Part shown: positions 18,178 through 27,326 of the stretch, piece after piece
How the letters are laid out: each line of letters starts with the position of its first letter
Numbering within the stretch: the first letter of the stretch is position 1
Assembly: GCA_001896885.1 (NCBI GenBank)
Contig: MKRJ01000008.1
Location: forward strand, 275,871-339,870
Direction of reading: 5' to 3'
Origin: Rhizobiales bacterium 65-79
GTDB lineage: Bacteria > Pseudomonadota > Alphaproteobacteria > Rhizobiales > Rhizobiaceae
Length of the DNA stretch: 64,000 nt
The notes under the pieces: model-generated
Databases searched by the model: none
What the model saw: the letters and a program-made list of their open reading frames with translations, nothing else
What the model was told of the DNA's origin: nothing
Program-made: the position numbers and the translations under genes

Positions 18178-21100
18178 ATGGGCGGACGCTGGGATTTCTG
18201 GATCGACCGGGGCGGCACGTTCACCGACGTGATCGGCCGCGATCCGGACGGAGCGCTGCATCCGCGCAAGCTCCTGTCGGAAAATCCCGAGGCCTACCGC
18301 GACGCCGCCATCCAGGGCATTCGCGACCTGCTCGGGGTCGCCGCCGGCGAGCCGATCCCCTCGGAGCGCATCCGCGACGTGAAGATGGGCACGACCGTCG
18401 CCACAAACGCGCTCCTCGAGCGCAAGGGCGACCGCGTCGCGCTTCTGATAACGCGCGGCTTCCGCGATGCTCTCAGGATCGCCTACCAGGCGCGGCCCGA
18501 TATTTTCGCCAAGGAGATCGTCCTTCCCGAGCAGCTCTACGAACGCGTCATCGAGATCGACGAACGCGTGCGCGCGGACGGCACGGTGGAGAAAGCGCTC
18601 GACCTCGACGCCGCCCGCCCTGCGATCGAGCAGGCGAAGCGGGACGGCATCGATGCCGTTGCGGTCGTCTTCATGCATGCATGGAAGTTCGCCGACCACG
18701 AGGCCGAGGCCGAGCGGCTTTGCAAGGAGATCGGCTTTTCGCAGATTTCCGTCAGCCACAAGACCTCGCCGCTGATCAAGCTGGTCGGTCGCGGCGACAC
18801 CACCGTGGTCGATGCCTATCTCTCGCCGATCCTGTCGCGGTATGTGCAAAGGGTGGCGGAGGAACTGGGCGCCATGCCGATCTCCCCCCTTGTGGGAGAG
18901 ATGTCGCCAAAGGCGACAGAGGGGGGCGGTGTCCCTCCGGAATCTCCGCGATACGGTACCGCTACCTACGAAGATCAAGGCTCTACATTGCCCCCCTCTG
19001 CCCTGCCGGGCATCTCCCCCACAAGGGGGGAGACCAGCCGGCGGCACACTCCACGCCTCATGTTCATGATGTCGTCAGGCGGGCTCACCGCCGCCGACAT
19101 GTTCCAGGGCAAGGACGCGCTGCTCTCCGGCCCGGCGGGCGGCGTGGTCGGCATGGTCGAGACGGCGAAGCTCGCCGGCTTCGAGCAGGTCATCGGCTTC
19201 GACATGGGCGGCACCTCGACCGACGTCGCCCACTATGACGGCGAATACGAACGCGCCTTCGACACGGAGGTCGCCGGCGTGCGCGTCCGCGCCCCGATGA
19301 TGCGCATTCATACCGTCGCCGCCGGCGGCGGCTCGATCCTGCACTACGAGGACGGGCGCTTCCAGGCCGGCCCGGATTCCGCCGGCGCCAATCCGGGTCC
19401 CGCCTGCTACCGGCGCAGCGGTCCGCTCGCCGTCACCGATGCGAACGTCATGCTCGGCAAGCTGCAGCCCGATTTCTTCCCCTCGATCTTCGGCCCCAAC
19501 CAGGACCAGCCGCTCGACAGGAAGGTGGTGGAGGAAAAATTCCGCGCCCTTGCCGACGAGATCGGCGACGGGCGTTCGCCGGAAGCCGTGGCCGAGGGCT
19601 TCATCACCATCGCCGTCGAGAACATGGCGAATGCCGTCAAGAAGATTTCGGTGCAGCGCGGCTACAACGTGACGGGCTACCTGCTCAACTGCTTCGGCGG
19701 CGCCGGTGGCCAGCATGCCTGCCTGGTGGCCGACGCGCTCGGCATGGAGACGGTGCTGATCCACCCCTTCTCCGGCCTGCTTTCCGCCTACGGCATCGGG
19801 CTCGCGGCGGTGTCGGCCTCGCGCCAGCAGGCGCTCCTGAAGCCGCTCGCCGAGGCCTCGCTTCCGGCCATAAGGGAGATGATCGCCGAACTCGGCGGCC
19901 AGGTGCTCGCCGAGCTTGAAGGCCAGGGCATCGGGAAGGCGGACGTGGCGGAACATGCCGTGCTGCACATCCGCTATGACGGCACGGACACCTCGCTGCC
20001 GGTCGGTTTCGACCACGGCTCGATCGCGGAGGCGAAGAAGGCCTTCGAGGCGGCGCACAAGGCGCAGTTCGGCTTCATCTACGACGACAAGCCTATGGTG
20101 GTCGAGGCAGTCGGCGTCGAAGGGACCGACCGACGCGAGCACGGCCGCGACGAGAGCGAACAGCCGGCCGGCGGTGCGGAACCGAAGCCGGTCGAGAAAC
20201 GCGCGATCTTCAGCGAAGGCGAGCACCGCGAGGCCGGCATCTTCCGCCGCGCCGATCTGGCAACCGGCAACCGCGTACAGGGCCCGGCGCTGATCATCGA
20301 ATCCAACCAGACCATCGTCGTCGAGCCGGGCTGGCAGGCCGAGATCACGGCCAGGAACCACATCCTGCTTCGCCGGGTCGAGAAGAAGCGCCGGCAGGCC
20401 GCGCTCGGCACGGAAGCCGACCCGGTGATGCTGGAGGTCTTCAACAACCTCTTTATGTCGATCGCCGAACAGATGGGCGTGACGCTGCAGAACACCGCCT
20501 ATTCGGTGAACATCAAGGAGCGGCTCGACTTCTCCTGCGCGGTCTTCGACCGGACGGGCGCGCTCGTTGCCAACGCCCCGCATATGCCGGTGCATCTCGG
20601 CTCGATGGACCGTTCCGTCGAGGCCATCATCAAGCTGAACGAAGGCGACATCCACCCGGGAGACGTCTTCGCGCTCAACGCCCCCTACAATGGCGGCACG
20701 CATCTGCCGGACATCACGGTCGTGACGCCGGTATTCGAGGAGGTACGCCCAATCTCCCCCCTTGAGGGGGAGATGTCGGCGAAGCCGACAGAGGGGGGTG
20801 AGACCGACGCCAAGACACCCCCCTCTGCCCTGCCGGGCATCTCCCCCTCAAGGGGGGAGATCGGGGCTTCAGCGCCCCGCATCCTCTTCTGGGTCGCCTC
20901 GCGCGGGCACCACGCCGATATCGGCGGCACGGCGCCGGGCTCGATGACGCCGCTTGCCACCACGGTGGACGAGGAAGGCGTGCTGATCGACAATTTCCGC
21001 CTCGTCGAGCGCGACCGCTTCCGCGAGAAGGCGCTGCATGACCTTCTCACGAACCACCCCTACCCGGCCCGCAATCCGGCCCAGAACATCGCCGACCTGA

Positions 21101-22092
21101 AGGCGCAGATCGCCGCCAACGAGAAGGGCGTCGCCGAACTGCGCAAGATGGTCGCGCATTTCGGCCTCGATGTGGTCGAGGCCTATATGGGCCACGTGCA
21201 GGACAACGCCGCCGAAAGCGTGCGCCGCGTGCTGGAGCGTCTGCCGGACAGCTCGGAATATGAATATTACACCGACACCGGCCAGGTGATCCGGGTGAAG
21301 ATCACGGTCGACCGCGACAAGCGCGAGGCGACCGTCGATTTCACCGGCACCTCGCCGGTGATGAAGAACAATTTCAATGCGCCGGAACCAGTGGCACGGG
21401 CAGCGGTGCTTTACGCCTTCCGCGTCATGGTCGAGGGCAATATCCCGATGAATGCCGGCTGTCTGAGGCCGATCAACATCGTCATCCCCGAGGGCTGCAT
21501 GCTGCGACCCGCTTATCCGGCGGCGGTCGTCGCCGGCAATGTCGAGACCTCGCAGCACGTCACCAACGCGATCTTCGGCGCCATGGGCGCGCTGGCGAAC
21601 GCGCAAGGCACGATGAACAACCTCACCTACGGCAACGAAAAATATCAGTATTACGAGACCATCTGCTCGGGCTCGCCCGCCGGCCGCATGAATGACGGCC
21701 GCGGCTTCGACGGCACGTCGGGCGTCCACACCCACATGACCAACTCGCGCCTGACCGACCCGGAGATCCTCGAACTGCGCTTCCCGGTGCTGCTGGAGGA
21801 TTTCCACATCCGCGAAGGCTCCGGCGGCAAGGGCAGGTGGCACGCCGGCGACGGCACGCGCCGCACCATCCGCTTCCTCGAGAAGATGGAATGCGCCATC
21901 CTCTCCTCCCACCGCAACCGGCCGCCCGAAGGCATCGAGGGCGGCGGAGACGGCGAGCCCGGCAGGACGGAGGTGCGCCGTCTCGACGGCGCCGTCGAGA
22001 CGCTGAAAGCCTGCGACCAGACCGTTCTGGAAGCCGGCGAGGCGGTCATCGTCACCACGCCGACCTCGGGTGGGTTTGGCGTCGCTTCATAG
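18178..22092 (+). CDS. Fused HyuA-HyuB hydantoinase / 5-oxoprolinase, ATP-dependent
   Basis: A 1304-aa cytoplasmic enzyme of the hydantoinase/oxoprolinase family, which opens 5-oxoproline or hydantoin-type rings using ATP. The HyuA part (about 1-745) begins [11 protein letters not shown] and has [12 protein letters not shown] and FGGAGGQHA; the HyuB part (about 746-1304) begins [20 protein letters not shown] and includes [10 protein letters not shown] and [13 protein letters not shown]. The start follows CGGAGCGGTTCC. Two in-frame palindromic repeats add 51 codons (about residues 235-285) and 36 codons (about 859-894); without them it would be 1217 aa, near the family size. The substrate cannot be fixed from sequence. 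Apparently a single-gene unit. Confidence 0.93.
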   Translation: MGGRWDFWIDRGGTFTDVIGRDPDGALHPRKLLSENPEAYRDAAIQGIRDLLGVAAGEPIPSERIRDVKMGTTVATNALLERKGDRVALLITRGFRDALRIAYQARPDIFAKEIVLPEQLYERVIEIDERVRADGTVEKALDLDAARPAIEQAKRDGIDAVAVVFMHAWKFADHEAEAERLCKEIGFSQISVSHKTSPLIKLVGRGDTTVVDAYLSPILSRYVQRVAEELGAMPISPLVGEMSPKATEGGGVPPESPRYGTATYEDQGSTLPPSALPGISPTRGETSRRHTPRLMFMMSSGGLTAADMFQGKDALLSGPAGGVVGMVETAKLAGFEQVIGFDMGGTSTDVAHYDGEYERAFDTEVAGVRVRAPMMRIHTVAAGGGSILHYEDGRFQAGPDSAGANPGPACYRRSGPLAVTDANVMLGKLQPDFFPSIFGPNQDQPLDRKVVEEKFRALADEIGDGRSPEAVAEGFITIAVENMANAVKKISVQRGYNVTGYLLNCFGGAGGQHACLVADALGMETVLIHPFSGLLSAYGIGLAAVSASRQQALLKPLAEASLPAIREMIAELGGQVLAELEGQGIGKADVAEHAVLHIRYDGTDTSLPVGFDHGSIAEAKKAFEAAHKAQFGFIYDDKPMVVEAVGVEGTDRREHGRDESEQPAGGAEPKPVEKRAIFSEGEHREAGIFRRADLATGNRVQGPALIIESNQTIVVEPGWQAEITARNHILLRRVEKKRRQAALGTEADPVMLEVFNNLFMSIAEQMGVTLQNTAYSVNIKERLDFSCAVFDRTGALVANAPHMPVHLGSMDRSVEAIIKLNEGDIHPGDVFALNAPYNGGTHLPDITVVTPVFEEVRPISPLEGEMSAKPTEGGETDAKTPPSALPGISPSRGEIGASAPRILFWVASRGHHADIGGTAPGSMTPLATTVDEEGVLIDNFRLVERDRFREKALHDLLTNHPYPARNPAQNIADLKAQIAANEKGVAELRKMVAHFGLDVVEAYMGHVQDNAAESVRRVLERLPDSSEYEYYTDTGQVIRVKITVDRDKREATVDFTGTSPVMKNNFNAPEPVARAAVLYAFRVMVEGNIPMNAGCLRPINIVIPEGCMLRPAYPAAVVAGNVETSQHVTNAIFGAMGALANAQGTMNNLTYGNEKYQYYETICSGSPAGRMNDGRGFDGTSGVHTHMTNSRLTDPEILELRFPVLLEDFHIREGSGGKGRWHAGDGTRRTIRFLEKMECAILSSHRNRPPEGIEGGGDGEPGRTEVRRLDGAVETLKACDQTVLEAGEAVIVTTPTSGGFGVAS
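18881..19033. repeat. Palindromic repeat, family A, copy 1, in frame inside the hydantoinase-like gene
   Basis: 153 bp (51 codons). The left arm starts TCTCCCCCCTTGTGGGAGAG and continues through GAGGGGGG; the right arm (18991-19033) begins CCCCCCTCTGCCCTGCC and ends CAAGGGGGGAGA, its near reverse complement. A unique spacer lies between. Translated it reads [16 protein letters not shown] ... [14 protein letters not shown]. It lies between ELGAMP and [14 protein letters not shown], where related proteins run straight on to the LMFM block. Confidence 0.9.
20753..20860. repeat. Palindromic repeat, family A, copy 2, in frame inside the hydantoinase-like gene
   Basis: 108 bp (36 codons). The same arms as copy 1 (CTTGAGGGGGAGATGTCGGC and, inverted, CATCTCCCCCTCAAGGGGGG) with a much shorter spacer. 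It translates as [16 protein letters not shown] ... [14 protein letters not shown], the same frame as copy 1. It splits VTPVFEEV from the conserved [16 protein letters not shown] block of HyuB. Confidence 0.9.
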
Positions 22093-22128
22093 CCTTGCAT
22101 GTAACAACGATTGTAGTTACATTACCTT

Positions 22129-22437
22129 ATGCGGTTCGAATGGGATGAGCGGAAGAATGCGCTCAATCTCGCCAAGCACGGCATCAGTTTCGAGGAAGCC
22201 TGTCTGATCTTTGAAGGGCCGGTCGTCTCCCGAACGGACGACCGAACCGACTATGGCGAGCAGCGAGAGGTATCGATCGGGGCCATCGGCGATATCGTCG
22301 TCGTGACGGTCGTTCATACCGATCGTGAAGGCGTCATACGTTTGATTTCCGCACGACTGGCCAACCGACGCGAAAGGAGGCTGTATGATGAATATATCCG
22401 ACAGGCGGCTCAAGGAACTCGCGGCTCGGAGGGATGA
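22129..22437 (+). CDS. brnT: BrnT-family ribonuclease toxin
   Basis: A 102-aa toxin of the BrnT family, a RelE-fold ribonuclease that inhibits translation. Typical features are the start MRFEWDERKNALNLAKHGISFEEA, the central VSIGAIGDIVVVTVVHTDR strand region and RLISARLANRRERRLYDEY near the end. It is the first gene of a brnT-brnA pair and overlaps brnA by 53 bp, common for this system. The C-terminal 15 residues, which lie in the overlap, may be an extension. Confidence 0.92.
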   Translation: MRFEWDERKNALNLAKHGISFEEACLIFEGPVVSRTDDRTDYGEQREVSIGAIGDIVVVTVVHTDREGVIRLISARLANRRERRLYDEYIRQAAQGTRGSEG

Positions 22438-22636
22438 GGATATCGACTACAGCGATATTCCGGAGCTCGATAAGGCATTCTGGGACAAGGCGCGCCTTGT
22501 CCTGCCGAAACCATCCAAACAGCAAATGACCATTCGCTTCGATACGGATATGGTCGAGTGGTTCAAGGCTCGTGGAAAGGGCTATCAAAGCCATATGAAC
22601 GCAGTCCTGCGCGCCTATATGGAGGCGCATCGATAA
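22385..22636 (+). CDS. brnA: BrnA-family antitoxin
   Basis: An 83-aa antitoxin that neutralises BrnT and represses the operon. The C-terminal half is a ribbon-helix-helix domain (KQQMTIRFDTDMVEWFKARG and YQSHMNAVLRAYMEAH); the acidic N-terminus (DEDIDYSDIPELDKAFWDKA) is the toxin-binding part in this family. Two adjacent ATGs (22385, 22388) are possible starts, preceded by GAAAGGAGG. Confidence 0.92.
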   Translation: MMNISDRRLKELAARRDEDIDYSDIPELDKAFWDKARLVLPKPSKQQMTIRFDTDMVEWFKARGKGYQSHMNAVLRAYMEAHR

Positions 22637-22657
22637 GTTCCGGGATCAGGAACGATC

Positions 22658-23206
22658 GTGGCATACGCGAATTTGACACCGAAGCCCGCTGGCATGGTCG
22701 ATATCAGGGTGCTGCATATGCCGCGCGGCGACCAGGTACCGAACAACGACAGGTACCCTGCCGTCATGGCGCGCGATGCGCTCGGCGGCGGCCAGGACGA
22801 CGCAGCCGTCAAGGCGCTGTTGCGGGAGAACGGCTGGGGCGGCGCGTGGACGTGGCGGGTCTTCGATTTCCACCATTTCCATCCCGACGCATTCGAGGTG
22901 CTGGCGGTCGCGCGAGGCTCGGCAACGCTCATGCTCGGCGGTCCGCAGGGCAAGGAGATCGATGTCGAGGCCGGAGACGTCATGATCCTGCCGCCCGGCT
23001 TCGGCCACCGCCAGATCGAGGCGCGGGGCGGCTTCCAGATCTGCGGCGCCTACCCGCCCGGGCAGGAGAACTATACCGTCATCCGCACCGACGAGGGCTA
23101 CGACGAGGCGATGCTGAAGGAGATCGCTTCCGTGGAGAATCCCTCGACCGATCCGGTATGGGGTGGAGATGGACCGCTGTTGAAGGCGCTGTTGGAGCCC
23201 GGCTAA
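22658..23206 (+). CDS. Cupin-domain protein
   Basis: A 182-aa single-cupin protein. The first cupin motif is seen as HHFHPDAFEVLAVARGSATLMLGG (about 70-93) and the second as VMILPPGFGHRQIEA (about 108-122); His and Glu residues there could bind a metal. The substrate or partner is unknown. It lies 22 bp behind brnA in the same direction but is not an obvious part of that system. Cupins of this type are often annotated only as hypothetical. Confidence 0.8.
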   Translation: MAYANLTPKPAGMVDIRVLHMPRGDQVPNNDRYPAVMARDALGGGQDDAAVKALLRENGWGGAWTWRVFDFHHFHPDAFEVLAVARGSATLMLGGPQGKEIDVEAGDVMILPPGFGHRQIEARGGFQICGAYPPGQENYTVIRTDEGYDEAMLKEIASVENPSTDPVWGGDGPLLKALLEPG

Positions 23207-23242
23207 GCTCGGTGCCGCGAATATTCCGGCCGGACCGAAAGC

Positions 23243-24619
23243 CTACTCCGTCGCCTTCGCCAGCGCCGCGACCAGCTTCTGCGGCCGGTAGTGCAGCCAA
23301 GACGGCGTCAGCCCCATGCGAACAACCACCATGCGCTTCGAGGGGACGATAGCGACGGTCTGGCCGTCATGGCCCTGCAGCCAGTAGGTACTCTCGGGCA
23401 CGCCCGCCGCGACGCCGCCGCCCTTCTTGTCGCCCGGCCCCTCCAGCCACACCTCGCCCTTGCCATAGACTCCACCCGAAGCCGCCGCCGGCGCGTACAT
23501 CATCGCCACGAATCCCTCCGGCAGGATGCGCCTGCCGTTCCAGACGCCGTCCTGCAGCAGAAACTGGCCGAAGCGCGCCCAGTCATGCGCCGTCGCGTAG
23601 AGATAGGATGCGCCCGCCAGCGTGCCGCTTTCGTCGGCCTCCATTACCGCGCTCTTCATGCCGAGCGGATCGAACAGCACTTGCCGGGGGTAGGCAAGCG
23701 AGGCGGCCTCGTCGCCAACCGCGTTCTGCCACAGCCGCGCCAGCATGATGCTGGTGCCCGTCGAATAGCTGAACTTCTTCCCGATCGGCGCGACGAGCGG
23801 CTTCGATGCCGCGAACCTCGCCATGTCCGGCTCCAGATAGAGCATGCGCGTCACGTCCGAGACGGTGCCGTAGTCCTCGTTGAAGGCGAGCCCGCTCTCC
23901 ATCGCCATCAGGTCGGCGATCGAGATGTTCCTGCGCTCGTCGCCGCTCCATTCCGGAAAAAGGTCCTTCTGCCCGATCGACAGCTTGCCGGCGCCGACGA
24001 CCGTGCCGAGGATCGCCACATTGACCGTCTTGGTCATCGACCAGCCGATGAGCGGCGTATCGGCGGCAAAGCCCTTGCCGTAGCGCTCGCCCATGATGCG
24101 GCCGTCCTTCACGACGACGATGGCGCGAATGCCCGGACCCGCGAGGTGCGGGTCGTCCAGCAGTTTCGAAATGGCGGGATCCTGCGAAGGCTGGACGCGC
24201 TCGCCTTCCGGCCAGAGATCGGCGGACACCTTCGCTTGTGCCGGCTCCGGGAGAGCGAATCTCTTCACCGCCGCGACGTTGCCATCCGGGACCAGCGAGC
24301 AGCCGAGGCCCGGCCGGGCGACGGCCTCGTTGGCGGCGAAGGCGCCGAGGAAGGCGGCCTTCACCAACCCGGCCTTCCGGTCGACATCGACATGGTAGAA
24401 TTTGAGCAGCGGGTTGCCGGGCGCCTGGACGTCGATGGCAAGCACGCTTTGCGGGTCGCGGCCGGCGATGAACACGTTGGAGCAGACGATTTTCGCCGCG
24501 TAGCCCGCGCCGACGCGCAGCAGGTCGGGCGGAAAGGCGGCCAGCCAAGCGGCAGCCACGACGACGGCCAGCGCGAGCAGCCCGACGAACCATTTCAGGA
24601 TTTTTGCCAGCGTCCGCAA
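23243..24619 (-). CDS. Membrane-anchored serine hydrolase, beta-lactamase family (class C-like)
   Basis: A 458-aa protein with an N-terminal membrane anchor (about residues 8-27) and a periplasmic beta-lactamase/esterase domain. The SxxK nucleophile motif is SMTK (194-197), and a C-terminal HDGQ motif takes the place of KTG. The TTG at 24619 (reads MRTLAKILKWFVG) is preferred; the frame stays open to an ATG at 24718, but that adds a 33-residue Arg-rich lead with no clear purpose. Role unknown: members include peptidases, esterases and wall-modifying enzymes. Confidence 0.82.
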   Translation of the reverse strand: MRTLAKILKWFVGLLALAVVVAAAWLAAFPPDLLRVGAGYAAKIVCSNVFIAGRDPQSVLAIDVQAPGNPLLKFYHVDVDRKAGLVKAAFLGAFAANEAVARPGLGCSLVPDGNVAAVKRFALPEPAQAKVSADLWPEGERVQPSQDPAISKLLDDPHLAGPGIRAIVVVKDGRIMGERYGKGFAADTPLIGWSMTKTVNVAILGTVVGAGKLSIGQKDLFPEWSGDERRNISIADLMAMESGLAFNEDYGTVSDVTRMLYLEPDMARFAASKPLVAPIGKKFSYSTGTSIMLARLWQNAVGDEAASLAYPRQVLFDPLGMKSAVMEADESGTLAGASYLYATAHDWARFGQFLLQDGVWNGRRILPEGFVAMMYAPAAASGGVYGKGEVWLEGPGDKKGGGVAAGVPESTYWLQGHDGQTVAIVPSKRMVVVRMGLTPSWLHYRPQKLVAALAKATE

Positions 24620-24812
24620 ACCGCCCTGCCCTGCGCGCCTTTGCCGTTCGCCCGGCCATTGACTTTCACGGCCGGGTTCGTGTCTTTCGAATGTCAGGCG
24701 GTCAAGGGCATAAATCAACCGGTTTCATCTGCAACCCGACGCCATTATCGGATCGCTTACCGGCGCCGCGCTATGCCGACGCCGACGATCCTCCGAAGCG
24801 GCTGGAGAAGCG

Positions 24813-25586
24813 ATGCGCCGTATATCGGTAGTCCTGTTGATGCTGGTGCTCGGCGCCTGTACGTCCATTTCCTATGATCTCGGCGACATCGCCGGCCCGG
24901 GGCCGCGTTTCGGCGACCGTGACCCGCATCACTGGAAGTCGCGCACGCCCTGGAGCTATCCGGTCCACGGAACCGATGTGGCGAAGTACCAGAACGCCGT
25001 CAACTGGTCGAAGCTGCGCAAGGAAGGCCTGGCCTTCGCCTTCATCAAGGCGACCGAAGGCGGCGACCGCTACGACGGGCGTTTCGAGGCGAACTGGTCC
25101 GGCGCAAGCCGCGCCGGCATTCCGCATGGCGCCTACCATTTCTTCTATTTCTGCCGCCCGGCGATCGAGCAGGCCGCCTGGTTCATCAACCATGTCCCGA
25201 AGGAACGATCCTCCCTGCCGCCCGTTCTCGACGTGGAATGGAACCCCGCTTCCCCCACCTGCCGGCTGCACCCCGATCCGGAGACCGTCCGCGCCGAGAT
25301 GAAGGTCTTTCTCGACGCGGTGGCGGAGCATTACGGGAAGAAGCCGATCATCTACACCACCGTCGATTTCTTCGAGGACAATGACCTCGCACGATTCAGG
25401 GCCTATCCCTTCTGGCTGCGCTCGGTCGCCGCGCATCCCGACGACAGGTATCGCGGCCTGCCCTGGGTCTTCTGGCAATATACCGGCACCGGCATCGTTC
25501 CGGGCATAGAGGGCGACGCCGACCTCAACACCTTCAACGGCGGCACGGACGACTGGCGCAAATGGCTGAACGCGAATACGACCTGA
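24813..25586 (+). CDS. GH25 muramidase lipoprotein
   Basis: A 257-aa lysozyme of glycoside hydrolase family 25 that hydrolyses MurNAc-GlcNAc bonds. The signal peptide ends with lipobox LGAC (Cys16), so it is a lipoprotein. Family motifs are HGTDVAKYQNAVNW (52-65), FAFIKATEGG (75-84), GIPHGAYHFF, VLDVEWN with catalytic Asp140 and Glu142, and WVFWQYTGTG. It stands before an MltB-like transglycosylase gene in the same direction. Confidence 0.92.
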   Translation: MRRISVVLLMLVLGACTSISYDLGDIAGPGPRFGDRDPHHWKSRTPWSYPVHGTDVAKYQNAVNWSKLRKEGLAFAFIKATEGGDRYDGRFEANWSGASRAGIPHGAYHFFYFCRPAIEQAAWFINHVPKERSSLPPVLDVEWNPASPTCRLHPDPETVRAEMKVFLDAVAEHYGKKPIIYTTVDFFEDNDLARFRAYPFWLRSVAAHPDDRYRGLPWVFWQYTGTGIVPGIEGDADLNTFNGGTDDWRKWLNANTT

Positions 25587-25617
25587 CTCTATCGGCAGCA
25601 TGAAAGGAGTTCATGAC

Positions 25618-26790
25618 GTGAGATTTCACCCGCTTTTCCTGGCGCTCGCGCTGATTCCCGCGACGGCCCACGCTCAAGCACAGTGCGGGGGCGACTTCGG
25701 CGCCTGGAAGGCGGCGGTGGAAAAGGATGCCGCGTCGGCAGGGGTCGGACAACGGGGCATCCAGGCGCTCGAACAGGCGACGTTCAATCCGGAGGTGGTG
25801 CGGCGCGACCACGCCCAGGGCGTCTTCACGCAGACCTTCATCGAATTCTCGACCCGCATGGAATCGGCCTACCGCCTCAAGCACGGCGAGATCAACCTCA
25901 AGAAATACGCGTCGGTCTTCCAGCGGGCCGAGCAACAATATGGCGTGCCCGGCCCGGTGATCGCCGCGTTCTGGGGACTGGAGACCGATTTCGGCGCCGT
26001 GCAGGGCAATTTCTCGACGCTCGACGCACTCGCGACGCTGGCGCATGATTGCCGCCGCCCTGACCTTTTCCGCCCGCAATTGATCGCGCTCCTGAAGCTG
26101 ATCGACAACGGCACGGTTCCAGCCGACGTACGCGGCGCCTGGGCGGGCGAAATCGGCCAGACCCAGATGCTGCCCAAGGACTATCTCGCGCAGGGTGTCG
26201 ACGGCGACGGCGACGGCCGCGTCGACCTGCGCGGCAGCGCGCCGGATGTCATCATGACCACCGCCCATTTCCTGCAATCGCTCGGCTGGAAGGCGGGCGA
26301 GCCATGGATGGAAGAAGTGCGCGTGCCGGACAATCTGCCGTGGGAGCAGACCGGGCGGGAAAATCGCCTGCCGATCAGCCAATGGGCCTCCTGGGGCGTC
26401 ACCGATCGCAACGGCGGCGCGCTCGATGAGACAAAGAGCCCGGCGAGCCTTGTCCTGCCGATGGGCCGGAAAGGGCCGGCCTTTCTCGTCTTCGACAATT
26501 ATGACGTTTACCTGAAATGGAACCAGTCCTTCGTCTACACGCTGACGGCGGCGCATCTGGCGACCCGCTTCGCCGGCGCGCCGGCCTATGACAGGCGCAA
26601 TCCGGACCCTGGCCTGTCGCCGGCGGAAATGCGCGACCTGCAGCTTAAGCTGGACGCCAAGGGCCACGATGTCGGCAAGGTCGACGGCGTCCTGGGATCG
26701 GGCACGCGCGAGGCGGTGCGGGCGATGCAGAAGCAGCTTGGCCTTCCGGTCGACGGCTGGCCGACGCGCAAGCTGCTCGACATGATGTGA
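25618..26790 (+). CDS. MltB-like lytic murein transglycosylase
   Basis: A 390-aa soluble-type lytic transglycosylase. I chose GTG 25618 because AAGGAG lies 8 bases upstream and a good signal peptide follows (MRFHPLFLALALIPATAHA); the ATG at 25600 would overlie that ribosome-binding site. The catalytic Glu is in FWGLETDFG (about residue 122), GQTQMLPKDYL follows, and a PG_binding_1 domain occupies about residues 328-388 (LQLKLDAKGHDVGKVDGVLG). It is 31 bp downstream of the GH25 gene, probably co-transcribed. Confidence 0.92.
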   Translation: MRFHPLFLALALIPATAHAQAQCGGDFGAWKAAVEKDAASAGVGQRGIQALEQATFNPEVVRRDHAQGVFTQTFIEFSTRMESAYRLKHGEINLKKYASVFQRAEQQYGVPGPVIAAFWGLETDFGAVQGNFSTLDALATLAHDCRRPDLFRPQLIALLKLIDNGTVPADVRGAWAGEIGQTQMLPKDYLAQGVDGDGDGRVDLRGSAPDVIMTTAHFLQSLGWKAGEPWMEEVRVPDNLPWEQTGRENRLPISQWASWGVTDRNGGALDETKSPASLVLPMGRKGPAFLVFDNYDVYLKWNQSFVYTLTAAHLATRFAGAPAYDRRNPDPGLSPAEMRDLQLKLDAKGHDVGKVDGVLGSGTREAVRAMQKQLGLPVDGWPTRKLLDMM

Positions 26791-26824
26791 ACGGGGCCGG
26801 GCCCGCGCCCGGCCCCGCGTCGGG

Positions 26825-27202
26825 TCAATGCAACTGCGGATGACCCGTGATCATCTGCCTCGCGGCGACCACGCCCCAGATGCCGATCAGGAAGAACAGG
26901 GCGCCGACGATCCAGGCGCACCATGCGGCGTTGACCATCCCGGTGAAGCCCAGGATCCAGGGCGAGAGGAAGAGCCAGATGCCGAGGATCAGGTTCACCC
27001 AGTCCTCCCACTCCGCCATTTGCGCCAGCGCGACGATCGACACCACCGCCACGACCACGCCTACGATCCAGGCGTCCCATGCGGGGTTCGGTGTGCCGCT
27101 GAAGCGCAGGATCCAGGGCGAGATGAACAGCCAGACGGCGAGAATGAGGGTCAGCCAGTTTGGCCAGAGATATGATTGGACAGACGTATCGTGTTTGGCC
27201 AT
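26825..27202 (-). CDS. SPW-repeat membrane protein
   Basis: A 125-aa inner-membrane protein with two SPW repeats: FISPWILRFSG (SPW at 28-30) and FLSPWILGFTG (SPW at 80-82), each in a pair of hydrophobic segments. Function of the family is not known. The ATG at 27202 (MAKHDTSVQS) is preferred; the frame extends upstream only through Arg/Pro-rich sequence. It is convergent with the MltB-like gene and separated by 34 bp. Confidence 0.88.
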   Translation of the reverse strand: MAKHDTSVQSYLWPNWLTLILAVWLFISPWILRFSGTPNPAWDAWIVGVVVAVVSIVALAQMAEWEDWVNLILGIWLFLSPWILGFTGMVNAAWCAWIVGALFFLIGIWGVVAARQMITGHPQLH

Positions 27203-27326
27203 CGTCTTATCACTTTCCACGAGTTGGCCTGGTGCCCGCCCGGGAGCGTTACACAGAAGAAACAATCCGTGATCGGGATGGGTTCCCGAAAATTTCAACC
27301 CACACGCACATTTGAAGACCCGCGCT

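Noticed and set aside
18881..20860. CRISPR-like repeats
   Set aside because: The repeats are large inverted palindromes in coding sequence, not short direct repeats with regular spacers; no cas genes occur in the window.
19075..21912. Long minus frames opposite the hydantoinase-like gene
   Set aside because: Antisense shadows of a conserved gene with biased codon positions.
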